DNA of 64,000 bases from Tetrastigma voinierianum (Eukaryota > Streptophyta > Magnoliopsida > Vitales > Vitaceae), in the NCBI GenBank assembly GCA_016808115.1, contig JAEQBH010001504.1, positions 354,995 through 418,994 of the forward strand, given 5' to 3'. Position 1 is the stretch's first letter; every line of letters begins with the position of its first letter. A model generated the notes under the pieces. That model was not told the origin of the DNA. It worked only from the letters and a program-made list of their open reading frames with translations, and did not search any database. Below are positions 1 to 10,724 of the stretch, piece after piece. A program made the position numbers and the translations under genes.

Positions 1-1140
1 TAACTAGATATGAAAAATGCAAAGATATGAATAAATGATTAGATATTTATATATCCCATATGAATGGAATGGCAATAATTATTCTGAATATGAGATACAT
101 ACATCGAACATAAAACACATATTGATCATTCGCAGAACCCGATAGAGGGATAATTTTAAGATTCCATTAGGAAAAATAAGTCTCGTTGGAAGATACAAGT
201 TCCGAGATCGAGGCCCCATTCGGGTCGATGACAGATCCTGCTTGGATTCAGTGGCCCCAAAGGGTCACCACAAATATACCACACTGACGGCCATCATTCA
301 GACAATGACGATAATTCCTTCGTATCATATTGACGGCATAAGTCACTGTCTCAGACAGTTGATGATACCTTCGTGTATAATATATCATGACCTGTGCTTT
401 TATAAATGAAGTCATTGTCTCGCACAATGATAATAGTACTTTCGGCCCTCATGGACCACTGCTTGCCAATGAATACGCCTTCGGCTCTCATGGTTTCTCA
501 GATTCACTTCAAGAATACATACGAAACATAAAAAGAAATGATGTGTATGGTATGCAAAGGAAATGTAGAGAGAATATGTGACATGATGAGTGAGAAGCAT
601 AGCATCATATATATGATAAGGCCATAAGAACAAGAAGAAAAGTACAAGATGACATGAAAAGTATATGGAAGATGATAAGAAATGAAACTTGCTATGAAAA
701 AAGTATTTATATATGAGAAAATGATAACTAAACAAAGACTGTGTTATATGCATTTGTATAGAAGTGCACCCTAATGTAGGTCATCCATGTGTATATTAAT
801 TCACTAAGCCGCAGTTTAGCACGGTGTTCAATCCGTACTAAGAGGAGACCAGAGGACTCAAAACATCCGTACATCACAACAAAGGCCAATATTAAAAAGA
901 ATAGTGCTCCACCTGAAGACCTTAGGTCTATTTTAGCAGAAATTTCTTTTGTAAACCAAATGCAAATATCAGATGTTGAACACTTCCATATATGGAGTTT
1001 GTATATATATTTTGTAATCCGCCATGCATTATAATACAAGTTAATTGTTTAACATTATATGAATAACCAAATTTTAGAGTATATATACGTGGAAAAAAAA
1101 AGTGACTCCTTACTACATCCAGCGCCGAGTCAGCGCTATA
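1..1140 (+). repeat. 5' LTR (3' part only) of the first Tekay-type element
   Basis: This stretch is collinear with 7971-9154 of the 3' LTR. Shared landmarks are the GATATGAATAAA word near the start, CGCAGAACCCG near 133, the GGAGACCAGAGGACT word near 845 and a poly-A run just before the end. The terminal CGTCACA of the other LTR reads CGCTATA here, so the boundary near 1140 is set by alignment and by the PBS that follows. Small open frames here are not coding. Confidence 0.85.
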
Positions 1141-1146
1141 GTTTAG

Positions 1147-1158
1147 TGGTAATGAGCC
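1147..1158 (+). other. Primer-binding site, initiator-methionine tRNA type
   Basis: TGGTAATGAGCC lies seven bases after the LTR end and differs in two positions from TGGTATCAGAGC, the usual plant Ty3/gypsy site complementary to initiator methionine tRNA. The next bases, TAGG, also fit the expected continuation. Confidence 0.8.
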
Positions 1159-1259
1159 TAGGTTTAGGCATTTCTCGAAAAGCCTAGTTTAGTGGCTCGA
1201 GCAGAGTATATAAGATAGAAAAAGCCCGTGGTTTAGTAAATGTATGTCACCATGTGATG

Positions 1260-2560
1260 TCCTCGTTTTCAGATGCGACGATCATTCCAAGAAGTCACGA
1301 GAGTGTTAACCCAATGGAACAAGGGGTTATCTCGCTTCAACCTTCAGAAAGTAATGTACCTAATGAGCTCATATGGCCTCACAAGAATATCGCAAGACAT
1401 GGCTCGGTTTTAGATAGATCGATCGCTTCCTAAAGCCCAATAGACACAAAGAAGTTAGAAGACACTGAGCAGAGTAATCATGGGTCGAAAGTATGGAAGA
1501 GTCGAGAAAGTCGACTCGGTTAGAAAAGCTGGGAAGGGTATTGTAAGAGGTTAGATGCCCTCTCGATCAAAGAGCATCATGTGCAATCTCACTATTGCAG
1601 GGTGAGGCGTACGATTGGTGGAAACTAGTACTTAAAAATCCAAGGATTCCAAATCCCATGACATGGGAATTCTTTGTCCAAGAGTTCAGGGCAAAGTATG
1701 TTACTGAGATGTATAAAGATTCCAAGTGGAAACAGTTCCTGAATTTGAAGCAAAGGAGCTTATCTATGGTCAATATGAAAAGAATTTAGCCATCTTAGTA
1801 AGTATGCACTGAACTCCATTCACCGAGGCATTTCCTTAGTAGTACCTGAGGATGGACCGCATGATTCCATCAAGAGGTATTCGCACCTATGACTTCTCTC
1901 CTCCAAACCGTGGATTTCTACTGCCGGTCCAAGCCAATGAAAGCAGAGAAACTAGAAACGAGCAAAGAAAGAAAAATTTCAAAAGAAGAAGTTTCTAGAG
2001 GAGTCATTCTCCTTTCTGAAAAAAAGAGCTAGAGAATCTCCACCAATCGTAGCTATGTTTCATGAGAGGTAGAAGGCAAAGGTCCAATGGCACGTAGTAT
2101 GTAGAGGTGCTTTGTTAGATTGTGAGAAATTCCTCGACGCTCATCACATAGAAGGCATTTAGGAGTTCGCATGACAAACGGACAGGAGGGGCGGTTTCCC
2201 TCCAGGTGGAAGCTCTCGAGCATTTGAAAGCACAAGGTCCCCGAGAGCGTGATACGTCAACAAGGAAGTGGCAGAGGAAGACTCATGACACCACTTTCGA
2301 CTCGCGATCGAGGTAGGGTCGAGGGCTTATCTCAAAGATAGAGGACGAGAGGAGGCATAGTGCCTGGGGCCAGATCGTCCCATGCCTACGCACCAAAGAC
2401 GAGCATATGCATGGCGCTCGTGGAGGATCACGCTCCTGGGTTATAATGTGTATATTTTCTTTATATGATATAGAGATGCATGCATTGATCGATCCCGATC
2501 TACTCATTCCATGCATGGAGTATGTATTTGACAAAGTACAAAGAATGGAGAAATTAGCAT
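1260..2560 (+). pseudogene. gag: gag relic of the first Tekay-type element
   Basis: The clearest part is 1595-1789, whose translation holds the capsid signature AYDWWK followed by TWEFFVQEFRAKY and FLNLKQRS. These match the Retrotrans_gag family pattern of paired tryptophans and a later LKQGS-like motif. The capsid domain is normally inside a gag of several hundred residues. Here the flanking frame is broken by stops before and after, and I could not find a convincing CCHC zinc knuckle in 2050-2560. The outer limits are inferred from the distance between PBS and protease. Confidence 0.7.
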
Positions 2561-2609
2561 ACATATGTAACTAACTGGCTGGGGCACAACGTTAAAGGTG
2601 AATAACATA

Positions 2610-2745
2610 TATAGAAATTGCCCTACTGTTATGCCAAACAAAGAGTTTCTCGTCGATTTGATAACCTTACCATTCCGAGAGTTTGACTGGATTCTAGGAA
2701 TGGATTGCTGTCTAAGCACCGAGCTATCGCGGGATTATGGACAAA
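2610..2745 (+). pseudogene. Aspartic protease relic (C-terminal end)
   Basis: The translation near 2630-2725 reads EFLVDLITLPFREFDWILG followed by MDW. This is the conserved C-terminal protease segment of plant Ty3/gypsy elements, where a hydrophobic stretch leads to ILGMDWL. The catalytic DTG segment upstream is not recognisable. The frame is interrupted on both sides. Confidence 0.65.
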
Positions 2746-3109
2746 AGATGGTAAAGTGTCGGTGACGCCCGACTGGGATCGAGGTATTGGGTGACAAGGC
2801 ATTGGATCAAGTGTACGTCCAATGTGATTCCACTATGCAAGCTAGAGATTTATGAGAAAAGATATGAGATATTCTTTGTCGTGATACTTGACTCCAAGAG
2901 AGGTCAAGTGGATGTAGAAAAGATCCCAAGAGGTGGAATTTCCGTATGTATTCCTCAAGAGTTACCGTATTCCACATGAGAGAGAGGGCGTGACTTAGCC
3001 ACAGAAATTGTACCAAGAACAACCCTATGTCAAGGGCACCAGATAAGATGGCTCAACCTCAGCCTCCAAAAGAGTTAAATATTTAACAACCAGATAAAGG
3101 ATTTATCCA

Positions 3110-3660
3110 CCAGCAGTGTCCCCTTGTGGTGCACCTGTTTTATTTGTGAAAAAGAAAGATGGCACTCTAAGTGGATGCATCAGACACGGCAGCATCATCA
3201 TAGTGACAGTGAAAACAAGTACCCATCAGCTGAGAATCTGAAGATCTTTTTGATCAGCTAAAGGGCGCGGTGTCTTTTCGAAGGCTGCACTCACGATCGT
3301 GGCATTATCGCCTGAGAGTAAAGGAGGGAGATGTAATTAAGACCGTATTTAGAACCCGATGGCCATTATGCTTCGTCATGCCATTCGGGGCTCTAATTAA
3401 ATGCACCAAGCAAAGATTCATGGATTTGATGAATAGGTTTCCACCCTATGTGGATCAATTTGTCAGGGTTTTTATCGATGACATCCCCGTATTCTGTGAT
3501 GGCACGTGAATGATGACACACCTCGATAGTCATCAGTCTAGAGACGCTAAGAGAAAAGAAGTTACATGCTAAGTCACAAATGATTTTCGCTGTACTGTGT
3601 CTCATTCCTAGGCCATTGTGTCCGAGGGTATAAGAGCTGATCCCTGTTAAAATCAAGCCA
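3110..3660 (+). pseudogene. Reverse transcriptase relic
   Basis: GAPVLFVKKKDGTL near 3130 is the RT entry motif. The open stretch 3270-3509 carries the MPFG box (about 3378-3389) and the catalytic box as FIDD (about 3471-3482), followed by the thumb-side segment out of frame. Between them the fingers and palm are shortened and frameshifted, so no active enzyme can be made. Order and spacing agree with chromovirus RT. Confidence 0.85.
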
Positions 3661-3869
3661 GGATCTGGAAATCACCTCAAAATAAAACTCAGGCGAAGCT
3701 TCGGGTTTAGCAGGTGCTATTATAGAAGATTTGTGAGAGGCTTTTCGCCATACCTTCCCACAATTGCCATCAGAAAGGAATAAAGTTTGATATGCACAAA
3801 TGTCTATCAGTTTTGAACAATGAAAGGATCGTTAAAGCACCAAAGATCGACGCGAACCTAATTCGTGAA

Positions 3870-4230
3870 AAGAGTATACCTTGTATGTTGATGTTTGCAT
3901 TGGTTTAGATGCAGCACGGCATGGAAAAGTAAAGGGCTTATGCGTCCCGATAGTCAAGCCACACATGAACAAAATTATCCCACTCATGACCTAGAGTTAG
4001 TCACAGAGCGTTTGCTTTGGGAACATTCACACACTACTTATAATAGGAAAAGTGTAGAATTTTACACCGATCATAAGAGTCTCAAGTATTGCAAACGCTA
4101 GTAAAGAAAGTTAAATTTTAGACAATGAGGTGGTTAGAGTTATTAAAGGATTATGACTCCATCATGATTACCACCTTTAAAGGCTAATATAGTAGCCGAT
4201 GCTTTAAGTCGAAGACAAATAGAGCAATGT
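3870..4230 (+). pseudogene. RNase H relic
   Basis: The open stretch 3895-4101 contains HEQNYPTHDLELV and YTDHKSLKY, the usual RNase H landmarks after RT in Ty3/gypsy pol. The end of the domain appears near 4190-4222 as NIVADALSRRQ. Frames change between these motifs. Confidence 0.85.
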
Positions 4231-4479
4231 CACTACAAGATGTTGATCGGAGACTAGAGGTGATGGAGCCATGTTAGCTCAACTAGAAGCGCAACCCGTT
4301 TTTAAAGCAAACGATCATGATGCTAGAAAAATGATGAAGAATTATGTAAAATTTACAGATGGTCAGAGATGGTGACAAGACTGAGTTTTTGTGAGAAAGA
4401 AGTCAGAAGTTCAGATTTCCGCATTGTGGATTATAAAGCGATGATAAAGAGCTAAAGAAAAGTTGCTATTTAAGGCTCA

Positions 4480-5340
4480 GAATATTTAGATTTTATCATG
4501 CATCCCGGAGGAATAAGATGTACCAGACTCTAAACAATATCGGGTGGAAAGGAATGAAAGATGTGACTAAATATGTGTCTAAGTGTTCGAATGGTCACAA
4601 GTCAAAGCCGACTCATGCCAACAGTTTGCTAAATCCTTCCAATTCCTCAATGGAAGTGGGATAACATTACCATGGATTTCAGGCTCGGTTTTCCCCTCAC
4701 ACAACAAAACATAACTCGTCTAGGCATCAGATACTCACAAAGCCCACCATTTTATACCAAATGATCGACCATTCTATAATCGACTAGTCGAAGCTATATG
4801 TAGATGAGATTGTGCGATCGCATGGTGTGCCGTTGTTCATTGTGGCCTGATAGAGATCCGCGATTTACATCGAGGTTCCGGGCTAATCATACGCCAGCAC
4901 TGTCGACCCTTAGTGACGGCATTCCATCCGGCAAACAGATGGACAAATGTGAGATCGATTCAGTGCTCAAGATATGCTTCGAGGTTGCGCCATGGAAATT
5001 CTCGAAGTCAGATGTATATTCCATTGATGGAATCCCCATATAACAATAGTTTGCAATCAAGAATCGTACGGGCACTATACGGCTTTATAATGGCCTAAAC
5101 GTAGTAACTCCCGTAGGTCGGGACAAAATTAAATGAGCATAAACTGATAGGTCCAAACATAGTAAAAGATACAGAAGAGAAAGTACAAGTTATTCGGCAG
5201 AGATTAAAGGCAGCTAATGATCGACAAAAGTCATATGCCAACCTAAAGAAGAGAGATATTGAATATAACGTGGGAGACAAAGTCTTTTTAAAGGTATCAC
5301 CGTGGAGGAAAATTCTAAGGTTCGGGCCTTAGTGTCGAGT
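4480..5340 (+). pseudogene. Integrase relic with GPY/F-type tail
   Basis: The N-terminal zinc-binding part appears near 4500 as HPGG and a degraded CxxC. The core start is near 4660 with a WDNITMDF-like segment. The second catalytic aspartate lies near 4855 in DRDPRFTS. The segment around 5000-5060 resembles the core C-terminus. At 5150-5300 the translation has RQRLKAANDRQKSYA and GDKVFLKVSPW, the typical link to the GPY/F module. Stops and frame changes are frequent. Confidence 0.85.
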
Positions 5341-5479
5341 CCAAGGTTCATAGGTCATATGAGACGGAAACCAGATGTCTGGTTTATCGATCAGCACTCC
5401 ATCCGGAAGGCCAAATTACAATGATGTGTTTCATGTGTCGACATGCTCTGAGACATCACTGACTTAGTCGCATACTACC

Positions 5480-5705
5480 GGGCAAGATAAGAAATACAAG
5501 TACAAGAAATACAAGTACAAGAAGATCCGGTCATATGACGTAGGAGCCAAACATCATTCCGTTCGAGAGGTGAAATGTCAAGTAACAAAACAAGTACCAT
5601 TATGAAAGTGCTCGCAACACCACTGCGAGAAGAAGCTACTGGGGGGAGCCAAAAGCAACTATGAGAGCGCAAAGATCCCCAACCGAATCAGGTATGAATT
5701 TTGAG
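5480..5705 (+). pseudogene. Chromodomain-like C-terminal end of pol
   Basis: The last coding signals before the purine tract are VFHVS near 5428-5442 and, near 5570-5690, fragments that fit the LVKVLW...EEATWE pattern at the end of Tekay-type integrases. A short direct repeat of about 15 bp (AAGAAATACAAGTAC) stands twice near 5485-5520. Identification is by position and partial motif only. Confidence 0.5.
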
Positions 5706-5718
5706 GACGAAATTCTTT

Positions 5719-5733
5719 TAAAGAGGAGAGAGT
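5719..5733 (+). other. Polypurine tract of the first Tekay-type element
   Basis: TAAAGAGGAGAGAG directly precedes the 3' LTR start TGTAACACC and follows GAGGACGAAATTCTTTT. That upstream context is typical of plant chromovirus 3' ends. Confidence 0.8.
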
Positions 5734-6934
5734 TGTAACACCCCAAATTATACCCAGCAGGCTGACATGCTTAGTGGTATAATAAAAGTAACATTATATT
5801 TCAATATTCGAAATAAAATAAAGCATAAAACAAAAAGTAGGAATATGCATAAGTTAAATTAAAAATAATAAAGAAGATTTGAGGCTATTGTAAAAATATA
5901 AATTGAATTTCAAATATTAGAAGAGTTGGAGGACCAAAGAGTAATAATAAGAAAGATATTAGAATAAAATAAGGAAGAAAAATATAAAGAGACATAGCTG
6001 GAGGAAAAGAGGAGATGTTTCCTCCTTGGAAAGTGAAATAGATAAGACCAAAATAGCATCTCATTTTGGTCTTGGAGAGAGAGAAGAGAAGAGAAAGGAA
6101 GAAGAAATAAGAGAAAAGAAAAGAAGAAAGAAGGAGAAGAAAGAGTAAGGTCACATATGGAATTACTAAATTCGAGTATGGAATTCGTATGGATATGGTT
6201 TAGAACCCTTCTATCTGCGAGACGGTTTGGTTTGGGAACTCCTAAATCTTACTTGTAGGGTTGGAGCTGAGAAGAGCTTTAAGACTCCTAGATATGTGTT
6301 TTGAGAAGGGTCTAGCTTACAAGTTGAACCTTAAAATTCCTGCTTTCTGATCACATTTGTGCATTGATCTTAGGATGGCTTTGGTAAGAAATACTGTGGA
6401 ATTCGTAAGTCATCCTTCTAGAATCGTAGCCATCAATGAACTTGATGTTAGAGGGGATTTCGAATTTCTCTATTTGGCCCCTGTGGTATTCGTTATAGTT
6501 CTTTAATGGTGTCAGTCCATTTAGATCCGGCCTGCCGGGCTTTTCCAGTCAACAACTAACCAGATTTGAACGGGTTGTTGGGTCAGAAATAAAGAGAATT
6601 TGGTAGTAAGTCTTTTTGGGAAATTTTAGCCACATCAATGAAATTGATGTTAGGCTTTTGAATTTCTTAATTCGGACCCCTGTAGACCAAGTTATGGTCT
6701 TTTTACTTTGAAAAGCCAAATGGGTGAAGGGTCACCCATGGGAGGTCGCCAAATGTAGGTCGCAGACCGCCCTAAAGAGCTCAACTCACCCAAGAGTCGA
6801 CACTCGCAGCTGAACTCATCATGCAGAGTCAACACGCAGAAGCCAACTCGCCATGAGCTTAATACCAAAGAGTCAACTCGCCCCAGAGTTGAGCTCAAGT
6901 ATTTCAATGCAAATTCGCTACCCAGTCACTGGCT

Positions 6935-7830
6935 AAGATCGATCGCAAGATGACTTCCAACTTCTAAGGCCTATCTCCTTTGTTTTGAACTCCGATTTAG
7001 TGTTCTGGACCTATGAAAGCCCATTGATCTCGAAGAATCCATCCATATGACTAAGGAGGATATTAGGATGTCAGACTAAGGTGTTAATCGAGCTCTTTCA
7101 CTTCAGAGCGTTTGTCGCTTCAGTGTCATCAGTCAAGATCACTCGCATGACTCCAACTAAGGTCATATCTCCTTCATCTTTGAACTCCTGTATTTGATTG
7201 TTCTTGACTTTATGGAAAGTTTATTGAGTCAAGAATATATTCATATGTGCTGAGGAGGGTATTAGGATGTCAGACTGAGGTGTTAGACTGAGCTCGTCAC
7301 TTCGCCAGCTCGCCGCTCGTGCCGCCTCGTCAAGATCGACCGCGCATGACCTCCAACTTCGAAGGTCATATCTCCTCTGCTTCAACCCGATTTAGTGTTC
7401 TCGGATCTATGGAAAGCCCATTGAGTCAAGAATCCATCCATATGCTTGAGGAAGATATTGATGTCAGACCGAGGTGTTAGACCGAAGCCGCCACTTCAGT
7501 GCAGCTCGTCGGGCTTCAGCCGCCGGGCTAAGACCGATCGCGCATGACCATCCTGAAGGTCATATCTCCTTTGTTTGAACTCCACTCAGGGGTGTGCTCC
7601 TTGACTCTATGGAAAAGCCCATTGCGTCAAGAATCCATCCATGGCTTGAGGAAGATATTAGATGTCAATCGAGGTGTTAGGATCCAGGCCCGTCATCAGC
7701 ATGCTCGTCGCTTCAGTCGCACGTCAAGATCGATCGCGCATGACTCAACCCTAAGGTCATAACTTTCGTCTCGAACCCTCGATTCGAGTGTTCTTGGACT
7801 CTACGGAAAGCCCATTATCGGCACTGGTTC
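6935..7830 (+). repeat. 198-bp tandem repeats inside the LTR, about 4.5 copies
   Basis: Copies begin at AAGATCGATCGC-like words at 6935, 7135, 7332, 7530 and 7726, giving periods of 200, 197, 198 and 196 bp. Each copy contains GGTCATATCTCC, then a segment like CTATGGAAAGCCCATTG, then GATATTAGGATGTCAGAC. The last copy is cut off near 7830. Confidence 0.88.
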
Positions 7831-8239
7831 AATAGATAGTATTTATAAAATTGTTCTATATTAGTTCCAAAAATCATGAAAACAAGAGGTCCCGCAGTAA
7901 CCATAAATAGTCATATTATGAAGTTATAAATAGCTCAAAAGCATAAGGCAGAAGTATTATTTATTTATATATAACGGCAGATATGAAAATGAAAAGATAT
8001 GAATAAAATGATTCAGATATTTATATCCAATAAATGCCAATACAATAATTATTCTGAATAAAGTGAGATATATATCGAATATAAATATATATTGATTTGT
8101 CTCGCAGAACCCGGTAGAGGGATAAACGGGTATGCTCCATAGGGAAAATAAGTCTGCAGCATGCAAGTTCTGATATCGAGGCCAAGCCAGTAGATGAGCT
8201 GATGGCGGATCCTTATTGATCACTTGGTATTCCGAAGGG

Positions 8240-8480
8240 TTACCGTCAAAGACCTTCTGCCCTCATGGATGGTCACCGCCTCGCATGCTGATGATACCTT
8301 CGCATCATATTGTCGGCATAAGTCACCGTCTCGCATGCTGATGATACCTTCCGAGTATAATATATCAGCAGCGCCTTCGGCGAGTAAATTGGTCATTGTC
8401 TCGTATAACAGATACGCGTCTGCCCTCATGGACCACTGCTTTTACACAGTTGAATACAAATACTTTCCTGCCCTCACGGT
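8240..8480 (+). repeat. Short 50-bp repeats in the 3' LTR
   Basis: TCGCATGCTGATGATACCTT occurs at 8281 and 8331, exactly 50 bp apart. Looser copies of the CCTTCGG and CTCATGG words continue to about 8480. The corresponding part of the 5' LTR (about 270-500) has the same arrangement in diverged form. Confidence 0.75.
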
Positions 8481-9154
8481 TTCCTCGTATCCACTTCTAA
8501 GGTTTATGCAGACATAAAGATAAGAAATGATGTGTATATGCAAAGGAAATGTAGAGAATATATGACATGATATAGAGAAGCATAGCACCTATGCTACATA
8601 GGTACACGCTACAAGAACTAGAAGAAAGCACACAAGATGACATGAAAAGTATATGGAAGATTGATAAGAAATGAAACTGTTATGAAAAGTATTTATATAT
8701 GAGAAATGATAAGAATCAGAAATGTTAATTGTGTTATATGATTTAGATAAAGGTGTGGGTGACCCCTATCAGAGTATTATCCATAGATGACTCCCACTGA
8801 AATACAGAAAGCTTAGCACAAAATCTAATCCGGTGTACGGAAGAGGAGACCAGAGGACTGTGCCATCCACATCAGCAGCCAAAGGCCAGACAAAGAATAG
8901 CTTCTTTCCACTGGAAGACCTCCCAGTCTATTTTGTATATGAAATTTCTTGTAAACCAATGTAAATATCAGAGATGCTGAACACTTCCATAGTGCATGGA
9001 GCTTCAGACATATATTTCGTAATCCACGCCACGTAATATAATACAAGCTAATTGTTTAACATTATATGAATGAACTAGCTTAGAGTATATACAAAGTGGA
9101 AAAAAAAAAAAAGTGACCCTCACTTGACATCCTATGCCGAGTTGGGGCGTCACA

Positions 9155-10724
9155 TATCATGCGCTTCAAATTGTATTTGTATTGAATGTTATACTACCTT
9201 GACATGGATTAAGCACCTAAAAATGCATTAAACCTACTAAGTGGCCTCATTTGTAGTTGGTTTATAATTTTTCACTATGGTCGTTAATGTGGCAGTTGTG
9301 GTAGTAGATTCAATATATTATAATAGTATTGTTAGAAGGTTATGGTAGTAGTTTAGGTAAACTATGTATTATGCTATGTAAATGAGTTTTGTATTGAATG
9401 CATTTCATATCTTGTACAAATTTATCACATAATAATGAAATTGCATCTACTAGTGGTCGTATATATACTGGTTTTCATGATTTGTTGTATGGTTGTTATA
9501 TGTTTTCTATTATGGTAGTAGCTTTAGTATATTACGATAGTAGATTTGACTGTTATGGTAGTAAATAGGATTTTGAACAAATTTGAAGCTTCCATAACCC
9601 TAAATGTTATCTAAGTTCATCTTTTTATATTCATTTGATAAAATTTCCCTCTTTTTTTGAAGAACAAATACAATAGAAAGTGCAACTTATGAAGTACATA
9701 TTCATCATTAACATTGTGGAAGAACTTAGGAGCAATAAAAACAATTCTTCAAATGAAAAAAAAATCAAAACAAATCAAATAGAGAATAAATAAGAACCCT
9801 TATCAACATAGAAGAAATATAAGATGGGAGGATATGCTCAAATGGAAAAAAAAACAAAGGAGACCCAAAAAAATCATACCTATCGATAAGGGGGAAGAAC
9901 CCATGAAAGAATGAGGGAGGGAGGATCGGCCGGCGGTAAGAAGACTGGTCGCCGATGAGAGGATTGGATATCCGTGAATCTGGTTAAGAGAAGAAGAAAA
10001 ACAAGAACAATAAGGAGAAGAAGAAAAGGAGGAGGAAGATGAGGATACGAACTACTGACGTGGAAGGATTTAATGAGGGGTATTTTTGAGGGTGTTTTTT
10101 GCTATTTGACTTTTTAACTAAAGATCAAACAACACCATGTGTAAGGGGGAATTCAAGTCAATGATGATAGCATTCAAGCGGAGACCTTATGATTTTCTTA
10201 TCATATTTAAAAGTATGCCCGCCCCTTTCTCACAAAAGCCAAATTTTTAAACATCCAAAAAATTTTTAATCTTGAAAAGACGTGGCCACTAGTTTTGAAT
10301 ACCTGAGATGAAAGAATATCACAGGCTTTTTATGATTTCACTATAAAGAAATGGAAATTTTCAATTATAACTAAAATTGCTTAAAAATTATATATATTGA
10401 CAACATTTAATTTTTATATATAAAGAGAAAAAACAAATAAAATAAATTTAAAATTACCTATAAAATAATTCATTAATGTTGAATTATTTTACTTTGTTTT
10501 TTTCTTTTCGATAGAGCTAATAAATGGGTCAGTCCAACCCATTTCGAGGCAACCCATTCAGTCATGCCAAAATAATGGGCTACGACCCATTTTTATTCGA
10601 GATAACTGACAATTTAACCCAGCCCAACCCATGCGAGTTATGGGTCACAACGGGTTAAAACAGACCAAAAGCTTAAAAATATTTTTTAAAAATTAATTTT
10701 ACAAATTATATCATTCTTCAAATA
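9155..10724. other. Low-copy interval with no assigned element
   Basis: Between the Tekay-type LTR and the tandem duplication I see no retrotransposon motif. Words containing GGTAGTAG recur at 9240-9560. A purine-rich block at about 9895-10045 is treated separately as a possible first exon on the - strand. A segment rich in GGGTT/AACCC words at 10515-10670 resembles ends of common plant non-autonomous DNA elements, but I could not define terminal repeats. Confidence 0.4.
9880..10045 (-). other. Possible first exon (CT-rich leader, ATG, splice donor)
   Basis: Read on the - strand, a strongly CT-rich leader (10045 to about 9990) runs to an ATG at 9904-9902 and then to a good donor context, AG then GTATGATTTT, at 9880/9879. 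The coding part would be only 25 nt. This composition is typical of plant 5' leaders. No downstream exon could be recognised before the LTR at 9154, so at best it is a gene or captured-gene remnant. Confidence 0.25.

Larger units (their letters stand above)
1..9154 (+). mobile_element. Decayed Tekay/Del-type Ty3/gypsy retrotransposon, 5' LTR cut by the window edge
   Basis: The order is 5' LTR end, methionine-initiator-type PBS, gag, protease, RT, RNase H, integrase, chromodomain-like tail, purine tract and 3' LTR. This is the order of chromovirus Ty3/gypsy elements. The 3' LTR opens with TGTAACACCCC and closes with GGCGTCACA. The first 1.1 kb of the window aligns by eye with 7971-9154, so both LTRs belong to one element. 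All coding domains carry stops and frameshifts, and the LTRs differ by many substitutions and indels, so the insertion is old. The target-site duplication cannot be checked because the left end lies outside the window. Assignment to Tekay rests on the chromodomain-like end and the long LTR and is an inference. Confidence 0.88.
5734..9154 (+). repeat. 3' LTR of the first Tekay-type element, 3.4 kb
   Basis: The LTR starts TGTAACACCCC right after the purine tract and ends GGCGTCACA, giving matching TG...CA ends. Its last 1.2 kb is duplicated at 1-1140. It contains a block of roughly 198-bp tandem repeats (6935-7830) and a smaller block of 50-bp repeats (about 8240-8480). I see no open frame that looks coding. 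Confidence 0.88.

Noticed and set aside
412..1039. Overlapping frames of about 100 codons at the left edge
   Set aside because: They lie in an LTR and are not preserved in the second copy of that LTR at 7971-9154.
6935..7830. Regularly spaced repeats that might suggest a CRISPR array
   Set aside because: The unit of 198 bp repeats as a whole with no unique spacers, and it sits inside a plant LTR.
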